A stretch of 43,210 bases of DNA from NCBI RefSeq assembly GCF_003205875.1, contig NZ_PUBZ01000108.1, positions 1 to 43,210 on the forward strand, given 5' to 3'. The DNA is from Herpetosiphon llansteffanensis (GTDB lineage Bacteria; Chloroflexota; Chloroflexia; Chloroflexales; Herpetosiphonaceae). The notes beneath the pieces were generated by a model, which was given only the letters and a program-made list of their open reading frames with translations, did no database searches and was not told the origin of the DNA. Positions 41,329 to 43,210 of the stretch are shown piece after piece. Position 1 is the first letter of the stretch; the number at the start of each line of letters is the position of its first letter. The translations under genes were made by a program, and so were the position numbers.

Positions 41329-41758
41329 AGGATGAAGTATGAGGGATGAAGAGCAAAGTCAAAAGTCAAAAGGCAGAAGGCAAAAAGGATGAGGGGCTAG
41401 GGGTTGGAGATGGAGAGGGGTGAGGATTTAACGCAGCGGCGCAGAGCGACCGAAGGATGAAGGATGAAGGATGAGGGATGAGGGATGAGGGATGAAATTA
41501 ACCAGCTGCTAAATTCGGCACGTTCAACTATCTATTCTATACGAGAGAATAATCAAATAAATCTGTGGCAAAAAAGGGGTCTCGTCGTTGGGGGCTGGGG
41601 ATCGGTTGCTCGTCCTAGATCAATAGCCAACAGCCTAGAGCCTTATTCTCTTCGGACAATTCGTGGCAAAAATGAAGCCTTCGTGACCTTCGCGCTCTTC
41701 GCGGTTCCTAGACTTTGTGCTCTTCGTGGATCAATTTGTGGATCAATAAGGATATTTC
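41329..41758. repeat. intergenic heptamer-word region before the second MocR gene
   Basis: A 430-nt gap made mostly of words: GGATGAA (41331-41350 and 41455-41496), AAAGTCA/AAGGCAG heptamers (41354-41386), GGGGCTA/GGGGTTG (41393-41407), AACGCAGCGGCGCAGAG (41430-41446), AATCTGTGG (41562-41570), GGGGGCTGGGGATC (41589-41602), CAATAGCCAACAGCCTAGAGCC (41620-41641), and TTCGTG/TTCGCG words (41660-41740). No gene; the MocR ribosome site (AAGGA) follows at 41748. Confidence 0.75.
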
Positions 41759-43189
41759 ATGCTCGCGATACCGCTCAATCCCAACCTAACGAAACCTTTA
41801 TATTTGCAAATTGCCGATCATGTGACGGCCTTAGCGCGTTCGGGCCAGTTGCAGCCAGAGCAGCGTTTGCCTTCATCGCGCCAATTGGCCGAGCAGCTTA
41901 ATCTGCATCGCTCAACGGTGGTGACGGCGTTTGACGAATTACGCGCACGCGGCATTATTCAAACGTTGCACGGCAGTGGCAGTTATATTTGTGTTGGGGT
42001 TTTTGATCAAGCCCTACAAGCGCCCGCAACCAGCACATTAACCGCCCCAGCGCTGGGCAACGATCAATTGCTTGCTGAATTGTGGCGCTTGAACCATGCC
42101 GAGGGCATGATTTCGTTGGCCTTGGGTGTGCCTGCGCCAGATATGTTTCCGAGCCAACGTTTTGCCCTGTTGCAACAACGCATTGCCCGCCGCGACCCAC
42201 AGGCCGCCTTGAATTATACCCATCCGCAAGGTTTATATCCGTTACGTCAAGCTATCGCCCATGATCTGGCGCGTCATGGCATTCAAACCAGTGCCGAGCA
42301 ATTGATTATCACCAATGGCGCGAACGAAGCGATTAATTTGGTAACCCAAGCCTTGGCTGTGGCTGGCGATAGTGGCTTAATCGAAGAGCCATCGTTTCAT
42401 ACCACTTTGCTCAATCTTCAGCAAGCAGGCATTCGCTTAACTGGCTTTGGCATCGATCAGCAAGGCCCAAATTGGGCAAGCCTAGAAGCTGCCTTGGGCC
42501 AATGTTCAAATCATCCACGCTTCGTTTTAGTCACGCCCGATTTTCATAACCCAACTGGCACACGCTGGAACAGTGCTCAACGCTATCGATTTTTGAATTG
42601 GGCCAATCAGCAGGCGATTCCGATTATCGAAGATGCAACTTATAGCGATTTAGGCCTGACTGGCCCAAGCCAACCAGCCTTGCGGGCCTTCGATTCAAGT
42701 GTGATTTACATTGGCTCATATTCCAAATCGTTATTGCCTGGGCTGCGGATTGGGTTTATCGTGGCCAATGGCTTGTTGCTTCAGCAACTAGTCAGTTTAA
42801 AAACCATTACGAGCGGCAGCAACGAATCGTTTAGCCAACAAATTTTGGCCGAATATCTGCATGCTGGTGAATATCACGAACACGTGGCATGGGTCACAAG
42901 CATCTATCAACAACGCCGCGATGCGCTGCTCAGCGCAATTCAACGCTATTTGCCGCCAGCAGTGAGCGCGACGGTTGCCGATGGCGGTTTTTATAGTTGG
43001 CTCAGTCTGCCCGCTGATCAGCCAATTATGCCGTTATTTCAACGTGCGCTGCAACGAGGTGTTGTTATTTTTCCTGGTCAAGCCTTTTATCTTAATCAGA
43101 CACAGAGCCATTCGATTCGGCTGTGTTTTGCGCGCTACTCCGAGGAAGTGCTAACTCATGCCGTGCGCTTGCTTGGCAGTTGTTTTTAA
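41759..43189 (+). CDS. MocR-type regulator: GntR HTH fused to class I aminotransferase
   Basis: A 476-residue regulator; AAGGA lies 6 nt before the ATG. Residues ~10-78 are a GntR winged helix (KPLYLQIADHVTALARSGQL, LPSSRQLAEQLNLHRSTV, GSGSYICV). Residues ~115-475 are the PLP aminotransferase-like domain with Schiff-base Lys323 in GSYSKSLLPGLR; the segment usually EDDYDSE is EDATYSD here. It is only distantly related to the MocR protein at 14734-16212. Target genes may include the decarboxylase upstream, but a 430-nt repeat region separates them and both face the same way. A heptamer-like GGGGATCGGGG tail follows the stop codon. Confidence 0.93.
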   Translation: MLAIPLNPNLTKPLYLQIADHVTALARSGQLQPEQRLPSSRQLAEQLNLHRSTVVTAFDELRARGIIQTLHGSGSYICVGVFDQALQAPATSTLTAPALGNDQLLAELWRLNHAEGMISLALGVPAPDMFPSQRFALLQQRIARRDPQAALNYTHPQGLYPLRQAIAHDLARHGIQTSAEQLIITNGANEAINLVTQALAVAGDSGLIEEPSFHTTLLNLQQAGIRLTGFGIDQQGPNWASLEAALGQCSNHPRFVLVTPDFHNPTGTRWNSAQRYRFLNWANQQAIPIIEDATYSDLGLTGPSQPALRAFDSSVIYIGSYSKSLLPGLRIGFIVANGLLLQQLVSLKTITSGSNESFSQQILAEYLHAGEYHEHVAWVTSIYQQRRDALLSAIQRYLPPAVSATVADGGFYSWLSLPADQPIMPLFQRALQRGVVIFPGQAFYLNQTQSHSIRLCFARYSEEVLTHAVRLLGSCF

Positions 43190-43210
43190 TTGGGGATCGG
43201 GGTGTGGGGG
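43190..43210. repeat. start of another G-rich heptamer word
   Basis: TTGGGGATCGGGGTGTGGGGG at the window edge matches the GGGGATC vocabulary of the other spacers. It is cut off by the edge. Confidence 0.5.

Overview
The window looks like chromosomal DNA of a filamentous, gliding Chloroflexota bacterium of the Herpetosiphon type. This placement is inferred from mid-range GC, the mix of gene families (MocR regulators, HSFRGGTGKS-type MinD ATPases, a receiver-roadblock protein, the DUF2157/DUF4401/GDYXXLXY trio) and intergenic tandem heptamers. It was not tested by any search. No rRNA, tRNA, CRISPR array, transposase or phage gene was seen.

Layout. 1-3.7 kb: the 3' end of a glycine-linker protein with a VgrG3-like muralytic domain, a small lipoprotein, an unrecognised 252-aa protein, and an AT-rich gene joining a PUA/EVE-like domain to a DUF6602 PD-(D/E)XK nuclease-like domain. 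3.9-9.7 kb: a signalling block with a lone receiver, a GAF-STAS protein, a FIST sensor, a pseudo-receiver joined by a proline-rich linker to a roadblock domain, and a receiver-GAF histidine kinase. 9.7-14.6 kb: a KOW/barrel-sandwich protein, a GH133 debranching enzyme, a riboflavin-kinase-like domain, a glyoxalase-fold protein and a small RpoA-CTD-like protein. 14.7-16.8 kb: a MocR regulator and an AhpD-like protein.

17.0-22.3 kb: a tight six-gene minus-strand operon with two MinD-like ATPases, an ATP/ADP-translocase-like carrier, a GNAT protein, a Cache-HAMP membrane sensor with no output domain, and a small winged-helix-like protein. This is the most likely undescribed system in the window. 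22.4-25.0 kb: the DUF2157-DUF4401-GDYXXLXY membrane operon. 25.4-30.4 kb: an MFS exporter, a secreted PQQ-type sugar dehydrogenase with a PKD domain, and an acyl-CoA dehydrogenase.

31.0-39.4 kb: an alpha-xyloside (xyloglucan oligosaccharide) utilisation cluster read on the minus strand: LacI-type regulator, binding protein, two permeases, YicI-type alpha-xylosidase, xylose isomerase. A near-consensus promoter with a LacI-type operator at the start site lies upstream of the regulator. 39.9-43.2 kb: a group II PLP decarboxylase and a second MocR regulator.

The right half of the window has unusual intergenic DNA. Most larger gaps from 25 kb onward, including those inside the xyloside cluster, are filled with degenerate tandem 7-mers (and some 9- to 10-mers) drawn from a few recurring word families, resembling the short tandemly repeated repetitive (STRR) sequences of cyanobacteria. 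Two other dispersed repeat families occur: a palindromic element of about 140 bp (two copies plus one half) and a repeat of about 120 bp (two copies).
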